Source: an uncultured Burkholderiales bacterium
GTDB lineage: Bacteria > Pseudomonadota > Gammaproteobacteria > Burkholderiales > Burkholderiaceae_C
Length of the DNA stretch: 9,300 nucleotides
Reading direction: 5' to 3'
Assembly (NCBI GenBank): GCA_903952885.1
Contig: CAJBHE010000116.1
Span: 1-9,300 of the forward strand
Numbering within the stretch: position 1 is the stretch's first letter; every line of letters starts with the position of its first letter. The translations under genes and the position numbers were made by a program. Below, one piece after another: positions 1 to 5,998 of this stretch. Below the pieces are notes generated by a model. It saw only the letters and a program-made list of their open reading frames with translations, did not search any database and was not told the DNA's origin.

Positions 1-84
1 AATTTGACATCCACTCAAAGCCATGAAAATCAACATCGCTGAGTATTTTCTTCGGCCATAAATGGATCTGATTAGTTTGAACAT
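1..84 (-). CDS. Putative lipoprotein, N-terminal fragment (gene runs off the window start)
   Basis: Reading the minus strand from an ATG at 84-82 gives 28 uninterrupted codons up to the window edge. The start is supported by a good Shine-Dalgarno, AAAGGTGA on the minus strand (89-96), with five A residues between it and the ATG. The peptide has a basic n-region (R6, R11, R12, K13), a hydrophobic stretch at residues 15-23 and a lipobox L-S-G-C at 23-26, so C26 should be lipidated after signal peptidase II cleavage. Residue +2 is Gln, not Asp, which in proteobacteria favours transport to the outer membrane. The mature protein lies outside the window, so family and function are unknown. A second Met at residue 17 would lose the basic n-region and has no comparable ribosome site. 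It is transcribed away from trhO, out of the AT-rich spacer. Confidence 0.7.
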   Translation of the reverse strand, partial: MFKLIRSIYGRRKYSAMLIFMALSGCQI

Positions 85-235
85 TTTTTCACCTTTCTTA
101 GAATGACATTTATCAATAAAAAAGCAAAAATCACGCCAGTTAATAAATTTTAAAAAATAATACTAAATAAATCATTGATATAAAAAATAGTACGAATAAA
201 TAATTTTTTAATTATCGGCATGACGACATAACGAC
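85..235. other. AT-rich intergenic spacer
   Basis: No gene is visible here. Composition is extreme: 151-210 has only 6 G/C in 60 bases, while flanking genes are GC-rich. It contains the ribosome site of the minus-strand lipoprotein gene (89-96), an imperfect direct repeat (151-166 and 181-196) and a perfect 6-bp inverted repeat, ATAATT-tttt-AATTAT (200-215). It presumably carries the lipoprotein promoter, but it is so AT-rich that many TATAAT-like matches occur and none can be singled out. Such tracts are typical targets of H-NS-like silencers (MvaT/Bv3F-type in this group); that is inference from composition only. Confidence 0.6.
151..196. repeat. Imperfect direct repeat, two units 30 bp apart
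   Basis: The units are TAAAAAATAATACTAA (151-166) and TAAAAAATAGTACGAA (181-196). They match at 14 of 16 positions, and both are followed by an AATAAAT-like stretch offset by one base. The 30-bp spacing is close to three helical turns, so two protein sites would lie on the same DNA face. Low complexity makes a chance match plausible, but the shared interior TAC is not simple A/T run. Confidence 0.4.
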
Positions 236-364
236 ATGAAGACCGGTTTGAACACGCAGTACGTCAAAATCTATTTAATTTGCTATAAGGGAAGGGCGTA
301 TCAGGCGCTTCTAATGATTCGCCAAGAGGCGGCAGATATGGTGCTGACCACTTATGAAGCTTAG
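236..364 (+). CDS. Possible small ORF, 42 codons, unrecognised
   Basis: An ATG at 236 opens 42 codons ending at TAG (362-364), 26 bp before the trhO start. It begins just where composition changes from the AT-rich spacer to more balanced sequence. The product would be slightly basic at the N-terminus with alternating polar and hydrophobic residues, and its C-terminal part (MIRQEAADMVLTTYEA) could form an amphipathic helix. There is no signal peptide or clear membrane span. No Shine-Dalgarno precedes the ATG, and I recognise no family. It may be a real small protein, a decayed gene remnant, or chance within the trhO leader. An ORF this short is weak evidence alone, hence the low confidence. 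Confidence 0.2.
   Translation: MKTGLNTQYVKIYLICYKGRAYQALLMIRQEAADMVLTTYEA
281..289 (+). promoter_or_regulatory. Candidate extended -10 promoter element upstream of trhO
   Basis: TGCTATAAG (281-289) fits the extended -10 pattern TGnTATAAT with one mismatch. No good -35 hexamer lies at the right distance, which extended -10 promoters tolerate. Transcription would start near 295, giving a leader of about 95 nt before trhO. It lies inside the doubtful 42-codon ORF; if this is the true trhO promoter, that ORF could not be translated from this transcript. Confidence 0.35.
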
Positions 365-390
365 CCCCTAGCAGCAACGATAATCAGGGC

Positions 391-1362
391 ATGGATTCCG
401 CCCCAACTTACCTCACCGCCGCGCTCTACAAATTTGTCGCTTTGCCAGACTATGCCGACTTGCAAGCGCCACTTCAGGCTTTCTGTGAGGCCCATGATGT
501 CAAAGGCACCTTGTTGCTAGCGCATGAGGGCATCAATGGCACGATTGCGGGGCCAGAGGCGGGGGTGCGCGCAGTGTTGGATTTTTTACATGCCGATCCG
601 CGTTTTTCTGATTTGCCGCACAAAGAATCTCGGAGCCCCAAGCCACCTTTCACGCGCATGAAGGTGCGGCTGAAACAAGAGATTGTCACCCTGCGTGTGC
701 CGGATCTGGACCCCAACAAAACCGTAGGCCAGTACGTCAAGCCCGCCGACTGGAACGCTTTTCTGACTGATCCAGAGGTGATGGTGATCGATACCCGCAA
801 CGACTACGAGGTGGCCATTGGCACTTTCAAGGGGGCGATTGACCCCAAACTCAAGAACTTCGTGCAACTGCCTGCCTGGCTAGACGCTCAAGAAGCACTG
901 CAAGGCGAGGCTGCCAAAAAAACCAAAGTGGCGATGTTTTGCACCGGTGGCATTCGCTGCGAAAAATCAACCGCACTCCTGAAAATGCGCGGGTTTGACG
1001 AGGTGTATCACCTAGAAGGCGGCATCCTTAAATACCTGGAAGAAATCCCACCTGAACAAAGCCTGTGGGAGGGCGATTGTTTTGTGTTCGACGAACGTGT
1101 CAGCGTGGGCCATGGTTTGGGCCTGGGCCACCACGAGTTGTGTCGTTCCTGTCGATGGCCACTCAGCGAGGATGACAAAAAATCTCCACACTATGTGCTA
1201 GGCGTCAGCTGCGAGCACTGCCACGACCAGCGCACGCCTGAGCAAAAAGTGCAGATGGCGGAGCGTCAACGTCAAGTGGAACTCGCCGAGGCCCGAGGTG
1301 AACTTCATGTGGGCGCCAAGATGCCTCAGCATCACCACAACAATCACGAAAACAGCGAATAA
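391..1362 (+). CDS. trhO: tRNA uridine-34 hydroxylase (rhodanese-family, formerly YceA)
   Basis: TrhO uses O2 to hydroxylate U34 in tRNA anticodons to 5-hydroxyuridine, the first step towards cmo5U/mcmo5U wobble modification; it acts in the cytoplasm. At 323 aa it is close to the usual family length. An N-terminal acylphosphatase-like domain starts with the typical ALYKFVALPDY (11-21) and holds H-E-G-I-N-G-T (45-51). A rhodanese domain follows from about residue 125 (VMVIDTRNDYE), with the active loop C-T-G-G-I-R at 184-189; C184 is the expected catalytic Cys and C190 follows at once. The C-terminal part has two CxxC pairs (CRSC and CEHC), as in full-length homologues, then a short His-rich tail. 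The start at 391 gives the family N-terminus, although its ribosome site is weak (AGGG). The 3' end converges on the alcohol dehydrogenase gene. The family assignment is firm; the hydroxylase role is transferred from characterised homologues. Confidence 0.95.
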   Translation: MDSAPTYLTAALYKFVALPDYADLQAPLQAFCEAHDVKGTLLLAHEGINGTIAGPEAGVRAVLDFLHADPRFSDLPHKESRSPKPPFTRMKVRLKQEIVTLRVPDLDPNKTVGQYVKPADWNAFLTDPEVMVIDTRNDYEVAIGTFKGAIDPKLKNFVQLPAWLDAQEALQGEAAKKTKVAMFCTGGIRCEKSTALLKMRGFDEVYHLEGGILKYLEEIPPEQSLWEGDCFVFDERVSVGHGLGLGHHELCRSCRWPLSEDDKKSPHYVLGVSCEHCHDQRTPEQKVQMAERQRQVELAEARGELHVGAKMPQHHHNNHENSE

Positions 1363-1395
1363 AACAAAAAGCGAGTGGCGTTACATCGCCGCCTG
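1363..1395 (-). terminator. Candidate intrinsic terminator of the alcohol dehydrogenase gene
   Basis: Read on the minus strand, the end of the ADH gene forms a short stem, either GGCG/CGCC around a 6-nt loop (1377-1390) or a competing GCGA/TCGC stem (1371-1374 with 1385-1388). It is followed at once by TTTTTGTTTT (1361-1370). The U-tract next to the second stem is terminator-like, but both stems are only about 4 bp. It overlaps the last bases of trhO; no matching T-tract exists for the plus strand. Confidence 0.3.
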
Positions 1396-2571
1396 AAGCA
1401 TCTCGCGGTAGTCCTGCTCAGTCGCCAAGCGCGGGTTGGTTTTATGGCAATGGTCTGCCATTGCACCTGCGATCACTTCGTCAAAGCAATCGGGCGTCAC
1501 GCCCAACTCGGCCAAGCCTTTGGGCAAATTCAAACGGGCATTCATGGCGGTGATGGCTTGCGCAATTGCTTCTGCGGCTTGCGCCGATGCAGTGGCTGAG
1601 GCCACGCCACCCCCTATGTCACCCAAGCCCATGGCGTAGGCCATGCGTTCCAGGCGGCGCTCTTGTTGCACCGATTCGGCTGCGGCATTGAAGCGCACCA
1701 CCGCAGGCAAAAACATGGCATTCAAAGTGCCGTGGTGCAAACGTGGGTTCACTCCGCCCAGGCTGTGGCTGAGGGAATGGACGCAGCCCAGACCTTTTTG
1801 AAACGCCATCGCGCCTTGCATAGAGGCGCTCATCATGTTGAGGCGTGCATCACGGTCTTGACCATTGGCCGTGGCGCGTTCGATGTAAGCCCAGCCGCGG
1901 GTGAGCCCGTCGAGTGCAATGCCATCAGCGGGCGGGTTGAACGGGGCCGCCATGAAGGTTTCCATGCAGTGGGCAATGGCATCCATACCCGTGGCAGCGG
2001 TCAGGGCAGGGGGCAAACCGAGGGTGAGCTCAGGGTCGAGCAGTGCGGCTTTGGGGACCAAGTGCCACGAGTGAAACCCGAGCTTTCGGCCATCGTCCAC
2101 GATGAGGATGGCCCCACGGGCCACCTCGCTGCCCGTGCCTGCGGTGGTGGGCACAGCGATGATGGGCGACACGGCAGGCGTGATTTGGGAGGACCCGCCT
2201 TCAATGGTGGCGAAGGTTTTGAGCGCACCTGCGTGCGTCGCCAAAATGGCCACGCCTTTGGCACAGTCAATAGAGGAACCGCCACCCAAGGCGATCAGGC
2301 CGTCACATCGCCCGGCATGGTAAACATTCACAGCAGCCCGAATCGCTGCTTCTGTGGGGTTAGAAGGGGTTTGGTCAAACACCGCTACCTGTTCAATACC
2401 TTGATGACCTTGCAACGCATCCAACGCTTTTTGCAAAATACCCACGGCTTTGACCCCTGGGTCGGTCACGATCAGCGGGCGTTTGATGTTGGCTTTGTCG
2501 CACTCCGCGCCAAGCGTGGCGAGCACGCCAAAGTCAATTTCGATGTGGGTGAGGTAGAGAATTTGAGCCAT
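1381..2571 (-). CDS. Iron-containing alcohol dehydrogenase (group III)
   Basis: A 396-aa NAD(P)-dependent oxidoreductase of the Fe-ADH superfamily (FucO/EutG/YqhD group), interconverting an alcohol and an aldehyde or ketone in the cytoplasm. The N-terminal dinucleotide-binding domain has the G-G-G-S-S-I-D loop (96-102) and the PTTAGTGSEV segment (141-150). The C-terminal helical domain has the metal ligands expected by comparison with FucO: D197 and H201 in MDAIAHCMETF, H265 in CVHSLSHSLGG, and H280 in LHHGTLNA. H269 sits where FucO has its proton-relay His. All ligands are intact, so it should be active. The substrate cannot be deduced; the divergent esterase might supply an alcohol, but that is speculation. 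The start at 2571 gives a normal N-terminus, yet no Shine-Dalgarno precedes it, and the next gene's start codon is only 15 bp away on the other strand. Confidence 0.92.
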   Translation of the reverse strand: MAQILYLTHIEIDFGVLATLGAECDKANIKRPLIVTDPGVKAVGILQKALDALQGHQGIEQVAVFDQTPSNPTEAAIRAAVNVYHAGRCDGLIALGGGSSIDCAKGVAILATHAGALKTFATIEGGSSQITPAVSPIIAVPTTAGTGSEVARGAILIVDDGRKLGFHSWHLVPKAALLDPELTLGLPPALTAATGMDAIAHCMETFMAAPFNPPADGIALDGLTRGWAYIERATANGQDRDARLNMMSASMQGAMAFQKGLGCVHSLSHSLGGVNPRLHHGTLNAMFLPAVVRFNAAAESVQQERRLERMAYAMGLGDIGGGVASATASAQAAEAIAQAITAMNARLNLPKGLAELGVTPDCFDEVIAGAMADHCHKTNPRLATEQDYREMLQAAM

Positions 2572-2576
2572 GGCAC

Positions 2577-2584
2577 ACTATAAA
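2577..2584. promoter_or_regulatory. TATA-like element between the divergent ADH and esterase starts
   Basis: The 15-bp gap between the two start codons contains ACTATAAA. On the minus strand this reads TATAGT (2582-2577), a 5/6 match to a -10 box that would place transcription start at or next to the A of the ADH ATG (2571), giving a leaderless or near-leaderless mRNA. On the plus strand TATAAA (2579-2584) would start transcription just downstream of the esterase ATG at 2587. The -35 match on the minus strand (TTGCGT, 2603-2598) has a short 15-bp spacer. This is a hypothesis, not a firm call. Confidence 0.25.
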
Positions 2585-2586
2585 AC

Positions 2587-3540
2587 ATGAGTCACCCACG
2601 CAACCCGCAAAGCCTACTGACCCCCGCCATGAGGGATGTGTTGCATGCCATTGCTAAAACAGGCCGCCCGCCCTTGGCGCTGCTCACACCCGAGCAAGCC
2701 AAGCAGGCTTATGCCTTAGGCGCTGGGGTGCTGGAAGTGAACGCGCCAAAAATGGCGCGTGACGACACGCTGCAAATTCCCGCCCGAGATGGAGCCACCT
2801 TGCGCGCCAAGCTGTGGGCTGAACATGCCAAGCCCAACTTGCCCGTAATGCTGTATTTTCATGGCGGCGGCTTCACAGTGGGCAGCCCCGAAACCCATGA
2901 AGCGCTGTGCAAGCACTTGGCCCATTTGGCTCACTGTGCGGTGGTGTCGCTGGACTATCGGCTTGCGCCCGCGCACACCTTTCCCACGGCCCACCACGAT
3001 TCCTTCGATGCGCTGCAATGGTTGGCAGCCAACGCCGCTAGCCTTGGGCTAGATGCCACGCGCATTGCCATTGGTGGCGACAGCGCGGGTGGCACGCTGA
3101 CTGCGGCCACGGCCATTGCCGCGCGTGATGCGGGTATTGATCTGAGTATGCAGCTCATGTTCTACCCCGGGTGTTCACCCGTAAACATGCCATCTGCCCA
3201 CACGTTTGAAAAAGGCTTCTTGCTGGAAAAAGACAGCATTGAGTACTTTTACAACCACTACATGCCCAACGCCGCAGACCGCCACGACCCGCGTTTTTCA
3301 CCCCTCTTGGCCGATGTGTCAGGCGTTGCACCTGCTTGGCTAGGATTGGCCGAGTGCGACCCGCTGGTGGACGAAGGCGTGGCCTATGCCGACCACCTGC
3401 GCTTGGGCGGTGTGGCGGTGGACTTGGAAATTTACAAAGGCGTGGTGCACAGTTTCATCCAAATGGGCCGCGTGATTCCCGAAGCTCTCACGGCGCACAT
3501 GGATGCGGCACGCGCTTTGCGGCAGGCATTTGGCATGTGA
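2587..3540 (+). CDS. Alpha/beta hydrolase, HSL-type carboxylesterase
   Basis: A 317-aa esterase of the hormone-sensitive-lipase (bacterial family IV) type that hydrolyses short or medium carboxylic esters; no signal peptide, so cytoplasmic. The family motifs are complete and in order: oxyanion-hole H-G-G-G at 92-95, the SLDYRLAPAHTFP segment (121-133), nucleophile elbow G-D-S-A-G-G with S166, acid D258 in ECDPLVDEG, and catalytic H288 in GVVHSF. An N-terminal cap of about 60 residues precedes the core. It is divergent from the ADH gene and 10 bp upstream of the GNAT gene, probably co-transcribed with it. The start at 2587 has no ribosome site; ATG at 2629 (residue 15) is an in-frame alternative, also without one. 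I kept 2587 because the extra residues look like the usual N-terminal extension. The natural substrate is unknown. Confidence 0.9.
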   Translation: MSHPRNPQSLLTPAMRDVLHAIAKTGRPPLALLTPEQAKQAYALGAGVLEVNAPKMARDDTLQIPARDGATLRAKLWAEHAKPNLPVMLYFHGGGFTVGSPETHEALCKHLAHLAHCAVVSLDYRLAPAHTFPTAHHDSFDALQWLAANAASLGLDATRIAIGGDSAGGTLTAATAIAARDAGIDLSMQLMFYPGCSPVNMPSAHTFEKGFLLEKDSIEYFYNHYMPNAADRHDPRFSPLLADVSGVAPAWLGLAECDPLVDEGVAYADHLRLGGVAVDLEIYKGVVHSFIQMGRVIPEALTAHMDAARALRQAFGM

Positions 3541-3550
3541 TCAGTGGACT

Positions 3551-4003
3551 ATGACTTACCTTGAGATGGGCGATTGGGCCTTGATGCATACCGCCGCGCA
3601 AACCGTGCGCACCGCTGTGTTTATTCAAGAGCAAGGCATTGCCCCCGAGGACGAATGGGACGCCGATGACGCCACTGCCTTGCACGCCGTGCTGTTTGAT
3701 GTGCACGGCCAACCTATGGGCAATGCCCGTTTGTTGCAGCCCTCCTTCAATATTGCCAAAGTAGGGCGCATGGCCGTACTAAAAGAGGCGCGGGGACGCG
3801 GTTATGGCGCAAGGTTGTTACATGCTTTGCTACTAGAAGCCCGCCGGCGTGGCCATCAAGAAGTGCGCCTCAGTGCGCAACGCACGGCTGAGCAGTTTTA
3901 TGCCTTGCATGGTTTCACCGCGATCGCCGAACCTTTTGATGAAGTTGGCATACCGCATGTGGAGATGCGCTTGCTTTTAAAGACGTTAGATGTCGTCCCG
4001 TAG
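3551..4003 (+). CDS. GNAT family N-acetyltransferase
   Basis: From ATG 3551 the product is 150 aa, the length of a single-domain GNAT enzyme that transfers acetyl from acetyl-CoA to an amine. The N-terminal segment VRTAVFIQEQGI (19-30) followed by E-D-E-W-D (33-37) is characteristic of the YjcF/ElaA-like branch. The acetyl-CoA pyrophosphate loop is R-G-R-G-Y-G (81-86), matching (Q/R)xxGx(G/A), with the helix RLLHALLLEARRRG after it. FYALHGF (116-122) carries the Tyr often used as general acid. The frame is open upstream to 3503, overlapping the esterase, but the earlier residues do not fit the fold, so 3551 (10 bp after the esterase stop) or 3566 is the likely start; neither has a strong ribosome site. 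The acceptor is unknown. The 3' end overlaps ygfZ by 18 bp in a convergent arrangement. Confidence 0.88.
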   Translation: MTYLEMGDWALMHTAAQTVRTAVFIQEQGIAPEDEWDADDATALHAVLFDVHGQPMGNARLLQPSFNIAKVGRMAVLKEARGRGYGARLLHALLLEARRRGHQEVRLSAQRTAEQFYALHGFTAIAEPFDEVGIPHVEMRLLLKTLDVVP

Positions 4004-4942
4004 TGCGTAGGGCAAAGCCAGCAAGCTCAGGACTGGGCCATCTGCCGCACCGCCATGCAGCGTGCTGTTTTCAGTGGCACTGAGCTGTAACTCCAGTATC
4101 GCCACGTGGTAATCACCAGTGCTGGCGGCTTGCGCCACCAGACCACAAGGCTGGGTAGCATCTAAATTCGAAAACACCTCTTGACCCGCGGCCATTGGCA
4201 CAGTGCTTTGCACAATGAAGGCGCGGCGCTTGAGCGTGCCACGGAACTGGCTGCGCGCAACGATCTCTTGACCGGGGTAGCAGCCTTTTTTGAAGTCCAC
4301 ACCCTCCACCGATTCGTAGTTGAGCATTTGGGGCACAAAGGCCTCGAAAGTGGCCAGCTCGACCCACGCAATTCCGCTCATCACTTCGCCCATTTGCCAC
4401 AGCGCGGCGCTGAGCGATGGCCCATTGGATAAAGCTGCATCTTTGGGCGCGATCCACAACGCGCGCGGTTGGCCCAAAGCAGGGTAGAGAGTCAGCACAT
4501 CCGCAGAGTCCGCTGCATGGCGTTGCCATGGCGCAAATGTCAACGAAGCAGCAGAAGCAACACCGCTCAAGGCTTGAGCCAAAGCATCACCTGCCAAACC
4601 CAGCAGCTGAAATTCATCAGTGGCATCGCTCAGCTTGACTTTGGCGCGCAACACAAACATGGACAAGCGCTTGACGGTTTGGGTGACCAGGTCTTTGCGG
4701 CAAATCAGCAGCACTTCTTCGGCAGAGCGTTTGTAAACCACAAAGCTGGCTTGCATGCGGCCTTTGGCATTGCAAAAGGCCGCTAGGCGGCACTGGCCGT
4801 CTTTCATCAACAGCACGTCGTTGGTCAGCTGGTTGTGCAAAAAACTGGCGGCGTCAGCACCCGCTGCGCGGATGATGCCAAGGTGGGGGAGTGGCGCAAT
4901 GCCTTTAAAAGGCGCGGAGAGCGCAAGGGTGGTCTGTGACAT
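3986..4942 (-). CDS. ygfZ: YgfZ/GcvT-type folate-binding protein (Fe-S cluster/tRNA modification factor)
   Basis: A cytoplasmic folate-binding paralogue of the glycine-cleavage T protein that supports Fe-S enzymes such as the tRNA methylthiotransferase MiaB. The signature K-G-C-Y-P-G-Q-E lies at 219-226, with C221 as the redox-active Cys matching C228 of E. coli YgfZ; V-A-R-S-Q-F-R-G-T-L-K-R-R follows, as in the family. The N-terminal part has GADAASFLHNQLTNDV (28-43) and the CNAKGRMQA segment (57-65), both typical. From ATG 4942 the protein is 318 aa, near the usual length. The frame extends five codons to an ATG at 4957, but MSQTT at 4942 is the more natural N-terminus; neither has a clear ribosome site. 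It is divergent from mltG and overlaps the GNAT gene at its 3' end. Confidence 0.93.
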   Translation of the reverse strand: MSQTTLALSAPFKGIAPLPHLGIIRAAGADAASFLHNQLTNDVLLMKDGQCRLAAFCNAKGRMQASFVVYKRSAEEVLLICRKDLVTQTVKRLSMFVLRAKVKLSDATDEFQLLGLAGDALAQALSGVASAASLTFAPWQRHAADSADVLTLYPALGQPRALWIAPKDAALSNGPSLSAALWQMGEVMSGIAWVELATFEAFVPQMLNYESVEGVDFKKGCYPGQEIVARSQFRGTLKRRAFIVQSTVPMAAGQEVFSNLDATQPCGLVAQAASTGDYHVAILELQLSATENSTLHGGAADGPVLSLLALPYALRDDI

Positions 4943-4949
4943 GGGGTGA

Positions 4950-4957
4950 ATTATCAT
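4950..4957. promoter_or_regulatory. Candidate -10 elements in the ygfZ-mltG divergent region
   Basis: Plus-strand TATCAT (4952-4957) and minus-strand GATAAT (4955-4950) each match TATAAT at 5 of 6 positions and overlap. The plus-strand element would start mltG transcription near 4964, which suits a start codon at 4973 or 4991 but not 4946. The minus-strand one would start ygfZ transcription next to the ATG at 4942. I see no -35 box at proper spacing for either, so this is tentative. Confidence 0.25.
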
Positions 4958-4990
4958 CCCAGCTTCATTTATGTGATTGGACGCAGGGTT

Positions 4991-5992
4991 GTGATAGGGC
5001 TCATCAAGCGAATCTTTTGGACGGTGTTGGGTTTGGCACTGTTGGTGTCGGCTGCATCTGGCTGGTGGGTATTGACGCCTATGTCACTGTCCAAGACGAC
5101 TGTGGATTTGTCGATTGAGCCGCATACCTCTGTGCGCGGTATAGCTCAAGCTGTGTCCGATGCGGGCGTGCAGGTGCAGCCGGTGTTGATATATGCCTTT
5201 TTCCGTGCCAGTGGCCTGTCCCGTAAACTGCGCGCCGGCAGCTACGAGCTGAGCCAAGGCAACACGCCGCTTGATTTGCTGCGCAAACTCTCGCGCGGCG
5301 AAGAAAGTCTCAAAGCCATCAGTCTGATTGATGGCTGGACGTTTCGCCAATTCCGCGCGGCCTTGGCCAAAGCTGAGGGCCTCAAACACGACACGCAAGA
5401 CATGAGCGACGACGCGCTGATGGCCCAACTGGGTATGCCAGGCGTGGCACCTGAAGGTCGCTTTTTTCCCGATACATACACCTACGGCAAAGGCACATCC
5501 GAGCTTCATGTGATGCAACGTGCAGCCAACGCCATGACCAAGCAACTGGCCGCTGCGTGGGGCCAACGCCAACCCGATCTTCAAGTCAAAACCATCGACG
5601 AAGCACTGATTTTGGCCAGCATCGTTGAAAAAGAAACCGGTCGCGAGAGCGACCGCACCGCCATCAGTCGCGTGTTTCATAACCGCTTGGCCATTGGCAT
5701 GCCGCTGCAAACAGACCCTACCGTGATTTACGGCATGTTTGACACCTTCGATGGCAACCTGCGTCGTGCAGACCTGCGCACCGATCACCCTTGGAATACC
5801 TATACCCGCAAAGGCCTGCCACCCACGCCCATTGCCATGCCTGGGCGTAATGCGCTCAAAGCTGCGGTGCAGCCCGCGCCTAGCAACGCGCTTTACTTTG
5901 TGGCCAAGGGCGATGGAACGAGCTACTTCAGCGCTACGCTGGAAGAACACAACGCTGCTGTCAATCGCTATCAACGCCAACAGGCAAAATAG
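4991..5992 (+). CDS. mltG: Endolytic murein transglycosylase MltG (YceG-like)
   Basis: MltG is an inner-membrane lytic transglycosylase that cuts nascent glycan strands and is thought to terminate their elongation. From GTG 4991 the protein is 333 aa: a basic start (IGLIKR), one membrane anchor (about 8-28), a periplasmic LysM-like region, then the catalytic YceG domain. ILASIVEKETG holds E213, matching the catalytic Glu (E218) of E. coli MltG, followed by NRLAIGMPLQTDPTVIYG and the HPWNTY and GLPPTPI motifs, all conserved in the family. The start is uncertain. In-frame GTGs occur at 4946, 4973 and 4991; I chose 4991 because it puts the basic residues directly before the membrane segment and has AGGG just upstream, though spaced closely. 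The 4946 start would reach into the alternative ygfZ start. It heads the tmk-holB-tatD run; the tmk start is 6 bp after its stop. Confidence 0.94.
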   Translation: MIGLIKRIFWTVLGLALLVSAASGWWVLTPMSLSKTTVDLSIEPHTSVRGIAQAVSDAGVQVQPVLIYAFFRASGLSRKLRAGSYELSQGNTPLDLLRKLSRGEESLKAISLIDGWTFRQFRAALAKAEGLKHDTQDMSDDALMAQLGMPGVAPEGRFFPDTYTYGKGTSELHVMQRAANAMTKQLAAAWGQRQPDLQVKTIDEALILASIVEKETGRESDRTAISRVFHNRLAIGMPLQTDPTVIYGMFDTFDGNLRRADLRTDHPWNTYTRKGLPPTPIAMPGRNALKAAVQPAPSNALYFVAKGDGTSYFSATLEEHNAAVNRYQRQQAK

Positions 5993-5998
5993 CGGGCT

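Noticed and set aside
223..237. Tandem ACGACAT units (223-229 and 231-237)
   Set aside because: Only two 7-bp copies; too short to call a repeat array, operator or CRISPR.
304..331. Alternative hairpins GGCG/CGCC and CGCC/GGCG in the trhO leader, resembling an attenuator
   Set aside because: The stems are only 4 bp, there is no T-tract, and no known riboswitch core is visible; chance is the simpler explanation.
1663..2583. A 306-codon plus-strand frame antisense to the alcohol dehydrogenase
   Set aside because: It is a shadow of a gene with all metal ligands and nucleotide-binding motifs intact; the product looks like low-information Gly/His/Arg-rich sequence.
2577..2603. A standard sigma-70 promoter for the ADH gene from TTGCGT and TATAGT
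   Set aside because: The spacer is 15 bp and the -35 match is partial, so I kept only the -10-like element as a tentative feature.
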